Shown one piece after another: positions 44,369-52,925 of a stretch of DNA of 64,000 bases. Every line of letters starts with the position of its first letter. The first letter of the stretch is position 1. Source of the stretch: JBFLYN01 sp040756655 (GTDB taxonomy: Bacteria; Bacillota; Sulfobacillia; UBA8153); NCBI GenBank assembly GCA_040756655.1, contig JBFLYN010000003.1, positions 62,001 through 126,000 on the forward strand, given 5' to 3'. Position numbers and translations under genes: made by a program. The notes below the pieces were generated by a model. That model saw only the letters and a program-made list of their open reading frames with translations. It searched no databases and was not told where the DNA came from.

Positions 44369-45757
44369 CTACCTGCCAACCAAGCCCAGCCGGTTGATTA
44401 TCACATCGAGCAGCTCATCGGCGGCTGTGGCCAGGCGGGCCGCGGCTGCGTAGGCATGCTGGAACCGGACGAGGTTGGTCACTTCTTCGTCCAGCGAAAC
44501 CCCCCGGACCGAGTCCCGGCGGTTTTCGATCTCCTTGACCAGCAACCGGCCCACCATCGCAGACCGGTTCACTTCGGCCCCGGTCACCCCGACCCCGGCG
44601 ACCACGTTCCGCCAGTACTCATCCCAGCCGGTGAACCCTCCTACCGGGAGGTTCTCCTTCAGACCGGCCAGTCGCCGGGCGTTCTCGCTGTCACCGGTGA
44701 CCGGGGTCGAGGCTGCTGCAATAGCCCTGAGTCCCGTTTCCCCATCCATCACCACGTCGCTGAGCCGCAAGGTAGCAGCGCCACCCGCCATTACGAAGAA
44801 GGCCGTGCCCGTGGACCCATCAAGCCCATAGCCGGCGGCGTGGACCCGGTTGAAGCCATCCACAATGCCGGCCGCCAGGGTGTCCAGGGCCCGGAGTGTG
44901 CGCCCGGCCAGATCCTGGTCTGCCCTAAGGAGACCGCCCATGGCCCCACCCAGCTGTAGGAATGCTTCCATACCTTCCCTGGCCACCCTCAGGTCTCCTC
45001 CGGTATCGCGCGCCAGGGAGATGGGATGGGAAGCATGCGAGTCCACCAGTGCTATCCCGCTCAAAGACACGCGGACGTCCCCCTGCGGCCCCACCGTGGC
45101 CCGGGCCCCGGTGAGCTCGGCCAACCGGTCAACCAGCAGGTCGCGCTTGTCCTCGAGGTCGTTGGTGCTGTGCCCGCGAGCCCGGGAGGAAGTGATCTGG
45201 TAGTTGAATTCCGCGATCTCCTTGGCTAGCCCATTGACCTCGGCCACCCGGGCCCGTAGCGTTTCTTCAATATCTTGTCGTAGGGCTCGCAGGTCCAGTG
45301 CGGCGCGGCTGATGATGGTGGCCGCGGTGCCGGCGCTTTCCCGCACCAGGGCACGCGTCGCCATGCTCTCAGGATGCTGGGCCAGGTCGTTGAGAGCAAC
45401 CCAGAACCGCTCCAAGGACGACATCACCCCGGCCTCGGATGGCTCTCCAAGGAAAATCTCCACCTGCTGGAGTGCGTCTTGCATGCTCAAGTTGAAGGCC
45501 AGCTGCGAGCTGTGGGCTCGCAGCTGGGCGTCGAGGAACGCGTCGAAATGGCGGCGGATATCTGCCAGCTTGACTCCAGTCCCCACCAGCAGTCCGACGC
45601 CGGCCTTGGTAGGCTCCGACGCTGTCAAGATGACCTCCTGTCTTGAGTACCCGGGCGTGCTGGCGTTGGCCATGTTGTGACCCACGGTATCCAGTGCCCG
45701 CTGGTTCACAGACAGGGCCCGCCTGGCAGTCTCCAACAATATCATGGAGCTTACCAC
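44369..45757 (-). CDS. flgK: Flagellar hook-associated protein FlgK
   Basis: 462 residues. ETARRALSVNQRALDTVGHN and MANASTPGYSRQEVILTASE, then the C-terminal NLVRFQHAYAAAARLATAAD, are FlgK signatures. It is the first junction protein on the hook. GTG 45757 gives the usual distance to the conserved ARRAL; ATG four codons later is an alternative. It follows flgN by 16 bases. Confidence 0.93.
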   Translation of the reverse strand: MVSSMILLETARRALSVNQRALDTVGHNMANASTPGYSRQEVILTASEPTKAGVGLLVGTGVKLADIRRHFDAFLDAQLRAHSSQLAFNLSMQDALQQVEIFLGEPSEAGVMSSLERFWVALNDLAQHPESMATRALVRESAGTAATIISRAALDLRALRQDIEETLRARVAEVNGLAKEIAEFNYQITSSRARGHSTNDLEDKRDLLVDRLAELTGARATVGPQGDVRVSLSGIALVDSHASHPISLARDTGGDLRVAREGMEAFLQLGGAMGGLLRADQDLAGRTLRALDTLAAGIVDGFNRVHAAGYGLDGSTGTAFFVMAGGAATLRLSDVVMDGETGLRAIAAASTPVTGDSENARRLAGLKENLPVGGFTGWDEYWRNVVAGVGVTGAEVNRSAMVGRLLVKEIENRRDSVRGVSLDEEVTNLVRFQHAYAAAARLATAADELLDVIINRLGLVGR

Positions 45758-45773
45758 TCTGAAAGCACCGCCC

Positions 45774-46235
45774 TTACGCTTTGCGATCGAAATGCGGACG
45801 CAGGTATTGGCCGGTTCCAGACGGGTCCAGCAGAGAGAGCTGGTAGTTGACCATGGTGAGGGCCTGCTTTAAAAGCTCGAGGTTGACCTGGGCCTGGCGG
45901 CCCAGCTCGGAGGTGACCCGCCGCAGGTCCACTTCTAGGGAATTGAGCTCGACCCGGGCATCCGCTGGCGCACGGGTGGCCAGTTCCTTGAGGGTAAGAC
46001 CAGACACGTCCTCGCCTGTGGTCAGGGCAAGGCGACCGTGCAAGTCCTGCCGGGCAGACTCGAGGCGACCCGCCCGGACCAGCAAGGTCTCTTCAGTCAG
46101 CAGCAAAAGCTCCAGGTCACGGATGCGCCCCTCGACGACCAGTTCGGCTTTTTTCTTGGCCATCTCGAGAAGAGTTTCCTGTACCTCGAGCTGGTCGCAA
46201 AGCAAGCCTATGACCTCCGCCCATGGGCTGGCCAC
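45774..46235 (-). CDS. flgN: FlgN-type flagellar chaperone
   Basis: 153 residues, all helical. The segments GLLCDQLEVQETLLEMAKKK, LLLLTEETLLVRAGRLESAR and the C-terminal LLKQALTMVNYQLSLLDPSG fit the FlgN family, which escorts FlgK and FlgL to the export gate. GTG 46235 is chosen because GGAGGAGGG lies upstream at proper spacing. Position between flgM and flgK supports the assignment. Confidence 0.88.
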   Translation of the reverse strand: MASPWAEVIGLLCDQLEVQETLLEMAKKKAELVVEGRIRDLELLLLTEETLLVRAGRLESARQDLHGRLALTTGEDVSGLTLKELATRAPADARVELNSLEVDLRRVTSELGRQAQVNLELLKQALTMVNYQLSLLDPSGTGQYLRPHFDRKA

Positions 46236-46252
46236 GAGCACCCCTCCTCCGG

Positions 46253-46549
46253 TCACTCGATGCGGTCCACCAGCATGCGGCCGATCATCTTTTCAGCGAT
46301 GTCACCGGCAGACACCTGGTATTCACCCCTGGCCATAGCCCTGGTGATTTCGCGCACCCGGTCCGTCCGGACTTCGGGAATACTCTGGAGCAGCCTGCGG
46401 GCTTCGGCCAGCTGGGACGCTTCGGCTGACAGCACCACCCGGTCTTGTCCCGGCTTGGGTAACGGGCCTGGCTGAGCCTGGGGACTGCCTCGCAGCTGGT
46501 CGGCATATGCCTGGACGGCCTTCCCGATCTGGCTGCGCGAGATGATCAT
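46253..46549 (-). CDS. flgM: Anti-sigma-28 factor FlgM
   Basis: 98 residues, the usual FlgM size, from ATG 46549 (GGAGG about 10 bases upstream). The N-terminus is hydrophilic and disordered; the C-terminal half RVVLSAEASQLAEARRLLQS, EVRTDRVREITRAMARGEYQ and AGDIAEKMIGRMLVDRI is the sigma-28 binding region. It holds the flagellar sigma factor inactive until exported through the finished hook. 17 bases before flgN. Confidence 0.92.
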   Translation of the reverse strand: MIISRSQIGKAVQAYADQLRGSPQAQPGPLPKPGQDRVVLSAEASQLAEARRLLQSIPEVRTDRVREITRAMARGEYQVSAGDIAEKMIGRMLVDRIE

Positions 46550-46674
46550 CTTTGCGCTTCCTCCCTCTGGATCCAGCCAAACGTCTATCGTATTGATCAT
46601 CGACATGCGCTGGTCAAAACCTTACGGCCATGGCCGCCGTTCTTGGGCATTGGCGTCACTTTAAGTCCTTGTTG

Positions 46675-47046
46675 CTACCGGTTTCTTGGCTTTAGGCCTT
46701 TATCCGTTTCCATGATATACACTCTCTCGCCTGAGGCGGGCCGGGCCGGCTTGAGCCGGTCCCGGCAGGCATCGCAGATCCGCCCGGCTGCCAGCGGTGT
46801 GTGACAGACCTCGCAGGTCATCTGCACCGATATGGACCTAAGACGACCCTCCCGCAAAAACTCGAGGATCTGGCCGCCAGACACGCCGGTGGCTGCGTGG
46901 ATTTCCTCTATGCTGGCAGCGGGTTGCTCCTCTAGGTAATGCCGCACCGCTTCGAAGTCGGTCTGAGCTTGCTGGCGGCATGCCGGGCACAGGTTACCAT
47001 GAAGAGCAGAGAACACTCGATAGCACTTTTGGCAGTTTCTAAGCAC
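46675..47046 (-). CDS. yvyF: Flagellar operon zinc-ribbon protein, YvyF/TIGR03826 type
   Basis: 123 residues. Two zinc knuckles (CQKCYRVFSALHGNLCPAC and CEVCHTPLAAGRICDAC) flank a winged-helix-like segment (VRHYLEEQPAASIEEIHAAT, GVSGGQILEFLREGRLRSIS). This is the small protein that precedes flgM in Bacillus and Clostridia; its role is unclear, possibly regulation of FlgM. GTG 47046 is chosen over GTG 47055 because GGAGG then lies 8 bases upstream. Confidence 0.85.
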   Translation of the reverse strand: MLRNCQKCYRVFSALHGNLCPACRQQAQTDFEAVRHYLEEQPAASIEEIHAATGVSGGQILEFLREGRLRSISVQMTCEVCHTPLAAGRICDACRDRLKPARPASGERVYIMETDKGLKPRNR

Positions 47047-47071
47047 CGTAGGCACCTCCGGCAGCAGGTAG

Positions 47072-47109
47072 GGGGGACCGCCCCAAGGTCAGGCGCAGGC
47101 CGGTCCCCC
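47072..47109 (-). terminator. Large stem-loop at the end of the GGDEF gene
   Basis: GGGGGACCG (47072-47080) pairs perfectly with CGGTCCCCC (47101-47109); the 20-base loop contains the GGDEF stop codon. No U tract follows, so it may be a terminator or an mRNA end-stabilising structure. Confidence 0.45.
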
Positions 47110-48801
47110 TAGCGCCAGCTTATGGTCTGCTAGCGTCTTGTGGCTGTACATGGACTGGTCGGCCGCGTGGATGAGCATGCTTTCCGTGTCCCCGTCCTCG
47201 GGAAAACATGCCGTCCCGGCTCCTACACCCAGGGACACGAAAACACCGGTCTCCCCGGCAGCAAACTCGGTATTGGCCAAGGCAGCTAGCAGCCGGGATG
47301 CCACCAGTTCGGCGTCGCCGCGCCCGGCGCGCGGGAGAATGATGACGAACTCGTCTCCCGCGTACCTGGCGGCCACATCGGACTCGCGGACCTGCTTGCG
47401 TAGGAAATCGGAAAACTGTCGCAGCACACTGTCCCCGGCCAGGTGACCGTAGAGGTTGTTGTAGCGACCAAAATCGTTGATATCCAGGTAGATGAGGGCC
47501 AGCTGTCCCCCCGACTGGCGGGTCTTGCGCATCTCTTCTCCCAGCTTCATGTAGAAGTAGCGGTAGTTGTAGAGGCCCGTGAGCGGGTCGGTGATGGCCA
47601 GGAGTTCGGTCTGGCGGTAGAGGACGGCGTTCTCAATGGCCACGGCGGCCTGGTTGGCTAGCGTGCTGAAGATCCTCAGGCGTTCTTTGCTGAATGCGCC
47701 CGAGGCCGGGCTGCCAGCCAGCATGAGTCCCACCAGGCGGTCCTCCACCGGTAGCGGGACTGCCATCAAAGACCCCATGCCGCCCGGCCCCGGCGCCCAG
47801 GCATGGGCAGGCTCCGGCATGATGGCAGGCTGACGTCTTTGCACCAGCTGCCCAAGCGGTCCGACTCCCACCTCCACTACCTCGGGCATGGCAGCATCGG
47901 CCGCGGGCGGGTCCACCAACGAACGGGTCAACCGGTTTCCGCATTCGTCCCAGAGGTAGAGGGCGTAGATTTCGTTTCCCACTAGTTCTCTAAGCGAGGC
48001 CGAAGTCAGCTCAAATACCCGCGTAAGGTCCAACGTGGAGTTCATCTGCCTGGTAACTTCGTGCAGAACCGTCAGCTCTCGGTTGGCAGCTGCCAAGGAC
48101 AGTTGCAGGCGGAGGATGTATGCCACTGTCAGGACCGAGGCAAAAATGGCAAGTGCCCCGGGCATACCCCGGGTCGAATAAAAGAGGGTCAGCAGAAGCC
48201 CCAAGGGGACGCTCAGCAAGTAGTTGTAGCCGTCCCACTTCATGTTTTCCAGGAGGTTACTGAGCCGAAAGCCGTCCCGCAAGGATATATAGCAGTTTAC
48301 CAGGGCATGATTCATCGCGAAGAAGGCCCCCACGTAGACCATGACGTAGCCCAGGTGGGAGGTTACCAGGTCGGCAGCTTGCCATAGACCAGAATGACCT
48401 GTGACGCGCACAAAGGCCCACCCGGCCCACAGGGCAGACAGGGCGTACTGGCCAGCGTTGAAAAGGACGATGCCGGCCGGGCGGCGCAGGGCGATGCCGG
48501 CAAGGCTGACCCCAACAACAGTAACCCAGGCCGCCATTAAGGGACCGTAAAGCAAAAGGCAGGGCAGGGTCACGGCAAACCCCACCGTGATGCGCAGGCC
48601 AGTAGGCAAGGGTATGAAGATGAACTCAGCTATGGAGCCCATGAGAAAGAAAAAGAGGGCAGGCTCCCGGGCCACGGACATGCGGCCCGGCGAAGAGGCA
48701 AGGAGCAGCACTACCCCGGCTGCTCCCACCGTCAGCTTGTACCTTTCAAACACGGCGGTTTTACCCACAGGACACCGCTCCCTGCCCGTGATGTGATCCA
48801 T
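47089..48801 (-). CDS. Membrane diguanylate cyclase (sensor module, GAF, GGDEF)
   Basis: 570 residues. A membrane module of about seven helices (residues 30-235; IPLPTGLRITVGFAVTLPCL, LLYGPLMAAWVTVVGVSLAG) resembles that of the HD-GYP protein at 33305-34561. A GAF domain follows (HEVTRQMNSTLDLTRVFELT, SKERLRIFSTLANQAAVAIE), then a GGDEF domain with DPLTGLYNYRYF, LIYLDINDFGRYN and active-site YAGDEFVIIL (AGDEF is a functional variant). No RxxD inhibitory site is evident at the usual place. It should make c-di-GMP. The start is uncertain: ATG 48801 or a GTG 11 codons in with a better placed GGGAG. Confidence 0.88.
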   Translation of the reverse strand: MDHITGRERCPVGKTAVFERYKLTVGAAGVVLLLASSPGRMSVAREPALFFFLMGSIAEFIFIPLPTGLRITVGFAVTLPCLLLYGPLMAAWVTVVGVSLAGIALRRPAGIVLFNAGQYALSALWAGWAFVRVTGHSGLWQAADLVTSHLGYVMVYVGAFFAMNHALVNCYISLRDGFRLSNLLENMKWDGYNYLLSVPLGLLLTLFYSTRGMPGALAIFASVLTVAYILRLQLSLAAANRELTVLHEVTRQMNSTLDLTRVFELTSASLRELVGNEIYALYLWDECGNRLTRSLVDPPAADAAMPEVVEVGVGPLGQLVQRRQPAIMPEPAHAWAPGPGGMGSLMAVPLPVEDRLVGLMLAGSPASGAFSKERLRIFSTLANQAAVAIENAVLYRQTELLAITDPLTGLYNYRYFYMKLGEEMRKTRQSGGQLALIYLDINDFGRYNNLYGHLAGDSVLRQFSDFLRKQVRESDVAARYAGDEFVIILPRAGRGDAELVASRLLAALANTEFAAGETGVFVSLGVGAGTACFPEDGDTESMLIHAADQSMYSHKTLADHKLALGGPACA

Positions 48802-48913
48802 CGGCTCCTATGAAGACAGCTCTACCCACGATAATCGAGCTGAGGCTACAGTAATGTTAGTGTGAAATCGGGGCGGGCCGTCTGGGTTTTCTGGATACTT
48901 CCCACCGGGGTGT

Positions 48914-49414
48914 CTAACTGCACCGGGCGGCCAGCGGGTACTCAGAAAGCCGGATGTCGCTGTTTAACAGGCGCTCTAATGTGGAAAGCAGCAGCCGGGG
49001 CTCGGCCTTTCCGACAGCCTCACAGAGCAATACGACCTTGCTCCTGCAAAGTACCAGGCCTACCTGCACAGCAGATTCGCCGCCCGTATCAGCCACCCGT
49101 ACCACTCTAAGGGCCCGGTTTTTCCTGGCCAGCCGTTCCAGTATCAAGGCGGTGTCGTCCCTGGAGCGGTCATCCACGGCGATGATCTCAAAGTCCATGT
49201 TTCGCTCGCCAAGTCCCGACAGCAGCGATGTCATGTCGCGGACCATGCCTTCGATTACCTGCTCCCGGTCCCTCGTCACCAGGAGCAGGCTGATGAAACA
49301 CGATGGTAGTTCCTGGGCCACCAGGGTTCTGGCCCTCCCGTAAAGGGACACCACTAGGGTGACCGCACCGTAGAGGGCCAGGAGACCAACCAGTGCCTGC
49401 AGCCAGAGTTCCAA
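48914..49414 (-). CDS. Short membrane-anchored GT2-like protein
   Basis: 166 residues. One N-terminal membrane helix (LQALVGLLALYGAVTLVVSL) is followed by a reduced glycosyltransferase-2 fold: SCFISLLLVTRDREQVIEGM, FEIIAVDDRSRDDTALILER, LVLCRSKVVLLCE. The nucleotide-binding DDxSxDxT motif is present, but the protein ends at the point where the metal-binding DxD (here LLCEAVGKAE) and acceptor half should be. It is either a degenerate domain used for binding or the stub of a larger enzyme. TTG 49414 has AGGAAGGG upstream. Confidence 0.6.
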   Translation of the reverse strand: MELWLQALVGLLALYGAVTLVVSLYGRARTLVAQELPSCFISLLLVTRDREQVIEGMVRDMTSLLSGLGERNMDFEIIAVDDRSRDDTALILERLARKNRALRVVRVADTGGESAVQVGLVLCRSKVVLLCEAVGKAEPRLLLSTLERLLNSDIRLSEYPLAARCS

Positions 49415-49484
49415 GGCCCTTCCTCCTCGCCGGCATTGTTACCCCAGTATATGCCGCAAGGAATCGCCCGGTTATCGGGCCCGT

Positions 49485-50684
49485 TCAGGGGGCCACCGGT
49501 AGCCCGGCCGCCTTCCGTATGTCTTCAACCCGGTCCACCCGTTCCCAGGGCAGGTCCAAGTCCTCCCGGCCGAAGTGACCATAGACGGCCACCTGGCGGT
49601 ACAACGGCCTCCTGAGCTGGAAGTGCTTGATAATGCTGGTGGGCCGGAAATCGAATAACTTGACGATCAGGTCCTGGATGTCCTCTTCGGGTATGATCCC
49701 TGTGCCGGAGGTCTCCACCAGCACTGACACGGGCCGGGCCACGCCGATGACGTAGGCCACCTGGATCTCACACCGCGAAGCAAGACCGGCGGCGACTATG
49801 TTCTTGGCCACGTAGCGGGCGAAGTATGCTCCGCTGCGGTCCACCTTGGTGGGGTCCTTTCCTGAGAAGGAACCGCCACCGTGCCGGGCGTAGCCGCCAT
49901 AGGTATCTACGATGATCTTGCGCCCGCTCAAACCGGCGTCCCCCTGGGGTCCGCCGATGACAAACCGCCCCGTGGGGTTGACGAAGTAACGGGTGGCATC
50001 ATCCAAAAGCTCAGGTGGGATCACCGGTGCCACCACTTGTTCTATGATGGCTTCCCGGATGCGGGCCAGTGAAACATCGGGATGGTGCTGCGCCGACACT
50101 ACTACCGCATCCACCCTCACCGGACGTTGGTCCTGGTATTCGATGGTGACCTGGGTCTTGCCATCGGGTCTGAGATAGGGAAGCGTGCGATTTCGCCTGA
50201 CCTCGGCCAGTCTGCGTGCCAACTTGTGGGCCAAGTAGATGGACATGGGCATGTAAACAGGGGTTTCATCACAGGCAAACCCGAACATCATCCCCTGGTC
50301 CCCGGCGCCCGTCATTTCCTCTTGGCTGTCTGGCATGTCACCAGTCTTGGCTTCCAGCGCCCGGTCCACGCCCAGGGCGATGTCCGGTGACTGCTCCTCG
50401 ATGGCCGTCAGCACTGCACAGGTGTCGGCATCAAACCCGTACTTGGCCCTGGTGTACCCGATCCGCCGCAGTACGCTCCGCACCGTACGCGGCATGTCAA
50501 CATAGCAGTCGGTGCTGATCTCTCCGGTGACCAGTACCAGGCCGGTCTTGACCGTGGCCTCACATGCCACTCTTGCGTCGGGATCTTTGGCCAGGATCTC
50601 ATCAAGCAAGGCATCGCAGATCTGGTCGGCCACCTTGTCAGGATGCCCTTCAGTTACCGACTCCGATGTGAACAGCCGCTTCAT
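49485..50684 (-). CDS. metK: S-adenosylmethionine synthetase
   Basis: 399 residues from ATG 50684 (GAGAGGAGAG upstream). MKRLFTSESVTEGHPDKVAD, ATP-binding GAGDQGMMFGFACDETP, metal/phosphate loop GGGSFSGKDPTKVDRSGAYF and DLPWERVD at the end are diagnostic. It makes SAM from methionine and ATP. The start overlaps the stop of the MetE-like gene by four bases (ATGA), so the two form one SAM-riboswitch-controlled transcript. Confidence 0.97.
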   Translation of the reverse strand: MKRLFTSESVTEGHPDKVADQICDALLDEILAKDPDARVACEATVKTGLVLVTGEISTDCYVDMPRTVRSVLRRIGYTRAKYGFDADTCAVLTAIEEQSPDIALGVDRALEAKTGDMPDSQEEMTGAGDQGMMFGFACDETPVYMPMSIYLAHKLARRLAEVRRNRTLPYLRPDGKTQVTIEYQDQRPVRVDAVVVSAQHHPDVSLARIREAIIEQVVAPVIPPELLDDATRYFVNPTGRFVIGGPQGDAGLSGRKIIVDTYGGYARHGGGSFSGKDPTKVDRSGAYFARYVAKNIVAAGLASRCEIQVAYVIGVARPVSVLVETSGTGIIPEEDIQDLIVKLFDFRPTSIIKHFQLRRPLYRQVAVYGHFGREDLDLPWERVDRVEDIRKAAGLPVAP

Positions 50685-51742
50685 ATGGCACTCTCCTCTC
50701 GCATGACCCGGCGCAAATTCGCCGATAGGCCCGCCGTGAGTCCGGCGATGAACTCTGCATCTTCCGCCGTCTGCCCTCCGAGCCCGCACGCCGGGGTTAC
50801 CATGGACCGTTCTAGCACGTACAGGGGAGGACAGCTGTGCCGTGCTAGTTTGCCCACTGCGGCCAGCATGCGGGTGGTTAAGGAGTCGACACTCTCCTGC
50901 CGTGCCCGGAGTCCGTCGCTGGGAACCATCCCCCAGGACAAATACCCGCCGCGCTTGAGGAATCCCGCCACCTCGCGGGCGTAGAGGAGCAGGGCGTCAC
51001 CGTATTCGAAGGCATCAAAGGAAAGCACGTCCATGGATGTTGCCAGTAGTATTGACCAGTCGGTATTGCCACAACAGTGGACTCCCTTGAGCCCCCGGAT
51101 GCCCTCCATCACCCAGTTGATGTACCGTATGACGTCATCCCGGCCGAAGGTAAAGAAGGCTGACCCGTACGTAGCCAGGTAAGGTTCATCCACGAACACC
51201 AGGGTGCCACCTCCGTACCCCGGCCAGGCCCGGGTCCCGGCCCGCACAAGAGCTTGCTCCTGCCCCCTGGCCAGCTGCCTAAGCTGGGTGCACACTAGTT
51301 CCATGGAGGCCTGATCATAGAGCACGGGTTTATCCTGATAGTCCATTATTGATAGCCCCATGGAAACCGGCCCGGTTACTTGCCCCTTGAGGACTGCGGG
51401 CGGCCGGGGACCGGGGTGTTCTAAGAACCGGTGGTAGCCCGCGGCTCTCTCCCACTCCAGCTGCCACCCGTCCTCTTCGCTGGCAAATGCTCCCTCGTAG
51501 AAGCGCGCCAGTTCACCGGGAGAAACTCTCGGTAGATCCATGCGCAGTTTCCCCCCGGACGTTCCCACTCCGGGTAACCCCTGGCAGAACTGGTGGTACA
51601 TGTTCTCCAAGGGGGAACGCGCCGGTAGCTGGGGCCAAAACGGTGCTTCGGGAAAGCACGACCAGACCAGCTCCAGGCCGGTATCGGGCTCAGTATAGGG
51701 GAGGCTCCCCAGGCCGGTGGCCAGGCAACAGGGAAGGAACAT
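50681..51742 (-). CDS. MetE-like (core MetE/UROD-fold) methyltransferase
   Basis: 353 residues, matching only the C-terminal catalytic half of cobalamin-independent methionine synthase. Barrel segments include TGLGSLPYTEPDTGLELVW, LKGQVTGPVSMGLSI, YGGGTLVFVDEPYLATYGSA; zinc ligands are probably the His-Cys in KGVHCCGNTDWS and the Cys in MVTPACGLGGQTAED. Such short proteins use methylcobalamin/corrinoid proteins rather than folate as donor in some archaea and anaerobes; that assignment is inference. The second ATG (51742) is used because GAGGAG is 9 bases away. Coupled to metK and controlled by the SAM riboswitch. Confidence 0.8.
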   Translation of the reverse strand: MFLPCCLATGLGSLPYTEPDTGLELVWSCFPEAPFWPQLPARSPLENMYHQFCQGLPGVGTSGGKLRMDLPRVSPGELARFYEGAFASEEDGWQLEWERAAGYHRFLEHPGPRPPAVLKGQVTGPVSMGLSIMDYQDKPVLYDQASMELVCTQLRQLARGQEQALVRAGTRAWPGYGGGTLVFVDEPYLATYGSAFFTFGRDDVIRYINWVMEGIRGLKGVHCCGNTDWSILLATSMDVLSFDAFEYGDALLLYAREVAGFLKRGGYLSWGMVPSDGLRARQESVDSLTTRMLAAVGKLARHSCPPLYVLERSMVTPACGLGGQTAEDAEFIAGLTAGLSANLRRVMREESAI

Positions 51743-51771
51743 CCCGAACATCTCCTCAGGAGAACAAATTA

Positions 51772-51790
51772 CCCTTCCAACCTGGAAGGG
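51772..51790 (-). terminator. Riboswitch expression-platform terminator
   Basis: CCCTTCCA ACC TGGAAGGG stem-loop, immediately after the SAM aptamer and before the MetE-like start; on the minus strand TAATTTGTTCT follows. Confidence 0.7.
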
Positions 51791-51800
51791 CCGAGTATAC

Positions 51801-51931
51801 TCTCATCCTTCAGAATTGGAATTGTGGGCGTACCACAAGCCACTCTGCCGGGCTTGGCACCGCTCTCCCCCACTGGGGTGCGGTTGCCGGGGATTCATGG
51901 GGCCGGTCCCTCATCCCGCTCTTGATAAAAG
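51801..51931 (-). promoter_or_regulatory. SAM-I (S-box) riboswitch
   Basis: The minus strand shows the S-box order: CTTTTATCAAGAGCGG, then GATGAGGGACCGGCCCC, ATGAATCCCCGGCAACC, a P3 hairpin around ACCCCAGTGGGGG, GAGCGGTGCCAAGCCCGGC, and the closing P1 strand GGATGAGAG. SAM binding would favour the terminator that follows and switch off the MetE-like/metK operon. Confidence 0.92.
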
Positions 51932-51976
51932 GGTCGTTCCCTGTGAAGTTTTGCCGGATTCATTCTACCAATTTCG

Positions 51977-52408
51977 TTAGGAGGTGTCAACCAGGGCGAA
52001 CATGAGCTCGGCCTCCACCGCCAGTTCACCACCAACCCACGCCCGTGCCGTACCCTTGCCAATATGCGCACGCCGCCGGGTTATCTCCACTTCCAGCCGT
52101 AGCTTATCCCCGGGTATCACCTGGCGCCGGAACCGCACACCGTCCAGTCCCGCAAACAGGGCCAGCTTCCCCCGGTCTTGTGGTGAGGCCAAAAGCGCCA
52201 CCGCTCCCGCCTGGGCCAGGGCCTCCACTACCAGCACCCCGGGCATGATGGGCTGGCCAGGAAAGTGCCCGGACAGGTACCACTCATCCTCGCGTACCAG
52301 CTTCTCCCCTACCGCCTTCACTCCCGGCTCCAGCTCGACAATGGTGTCCACCAGCAAGAAGGGTTCCCGGTGGGGGATGATGGCCTCAATGCCCGCTCTT
52401 GTGAGCAA
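51977..52408 (-). CDS. fabZ: (3R)-hydroxyacyl-ACP dehydratase FabZ
   Basis: 143 residues. IPHREPFLLVDTIVELEPGV, catalytic His in YLSGHFPGQPIMPGVL and Glu in VVEALAQAGAVAL are intact. It dehydrates hydroxyacyl-ACP in fatty acid elongation. TTG 52408 is chosen because AGGAGG lies 8 bases upstream and gives the standard length. In Bacillus fabZ (ywpB) also lies beside flhP/flhO/mbl, so this is conserved order. Confidence 0.93.
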   Translation of the reverse strand: MLTRAGIEAIIPHREPFLLVDTIVELEPGVKAVGEKLVREDEWYLSGHFPGQPIMPGVLVVEALAQAGAVALLASPQDRGKLALFAGLDGVRFRRQVIPGDKLRLEVEITRRRAHIGKGTARAWVGGELAVEAELMFALVDTS

Positions 52409-52480
52409 CGTCTTGACCTCCTGGTATCCGTATACTGGCAAGATTCTGTGCCGGGGCGGCTTTTCCTTCATCAAGGGATT

Positions 52481-52912
52481 TCATCGCAGCCGGGCCCGGG
52501 CCTTCACTTCCACCGTCTCACCTATGACGATCACCTTGGTGGATACAGTAAAGAGCTTCCCGTTGGCCTCTATGGTGCGGCCATCAATAAGTGAGTGTAT
52601 TACCTCTCCATCCAGGGAACGCACCGGGGTGCCGGGGATGGCCTTCAGCCAGAGGTTATGTTCCAGCTGCAGGCGATCGGCTTCATCGACGCCCTGGACC
52701 CGGACCACGCTTCGCTGTACCACCGGGCGGGTCTGCTGGCTCAGGCTCTGGTCCAGGGTCTTGATGCTGGCTTCCTGCTGGGCCATGTGCGTCATGAGGT
52801 CTTGACGCTCCCGCAGGAGTGTTGCCACTCTCCAGCCAGCTACGGGCACCACCAGGGCGCTCCCCATGATGAGGCCCAAAAGCTGCGCGGCCACCAGCCG
52901 GGAGGGGCGCAT
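52481..52912 (-). CDS. YtrI-like sporulation membrane protein
   Basis: 143 residues. One N-terminal helix (AAQLLGLIMGSALVVPVAGW), a coiled coil (LLRERQDLMTHMAQQEASIK) and a beta-rich C-terminus (RSVVRVQGVDEADRLQLEHN, VIVIGETVEVKARARLR). Sequence alone is not diagnostic; the assignment rests on position right after ytrH and similar architecture. ATG 52912 follows GGGAGG by 5 bases. The gene pair lies in the flhO/flhP-fabZ region. Confidence 0.55.
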   Translation of the reverse strand: MRPSRLVAAQLLGLIMGSALVVPVAGWRVATLLRERQDLMTHMAQQEASIKTLDQSLSQQTRPVVQRSVVRVQGVDEADRLQLEHNLWLKAIPGTPVRSLDGEVIHSLIDGRTIEANGKLFTVSTKVIVIGETVEVKARARLR

Positions 52913-52925
52913 CAACGCCTCCCGG

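Noticed and set aside
46607..46674. Sigma-D promoter before flgM (TAAAG at about 46656)
   Set aside because: No CCGATAT-like -10 at the needed distance; flgM is more likely transcribed from the yvyF promoter.
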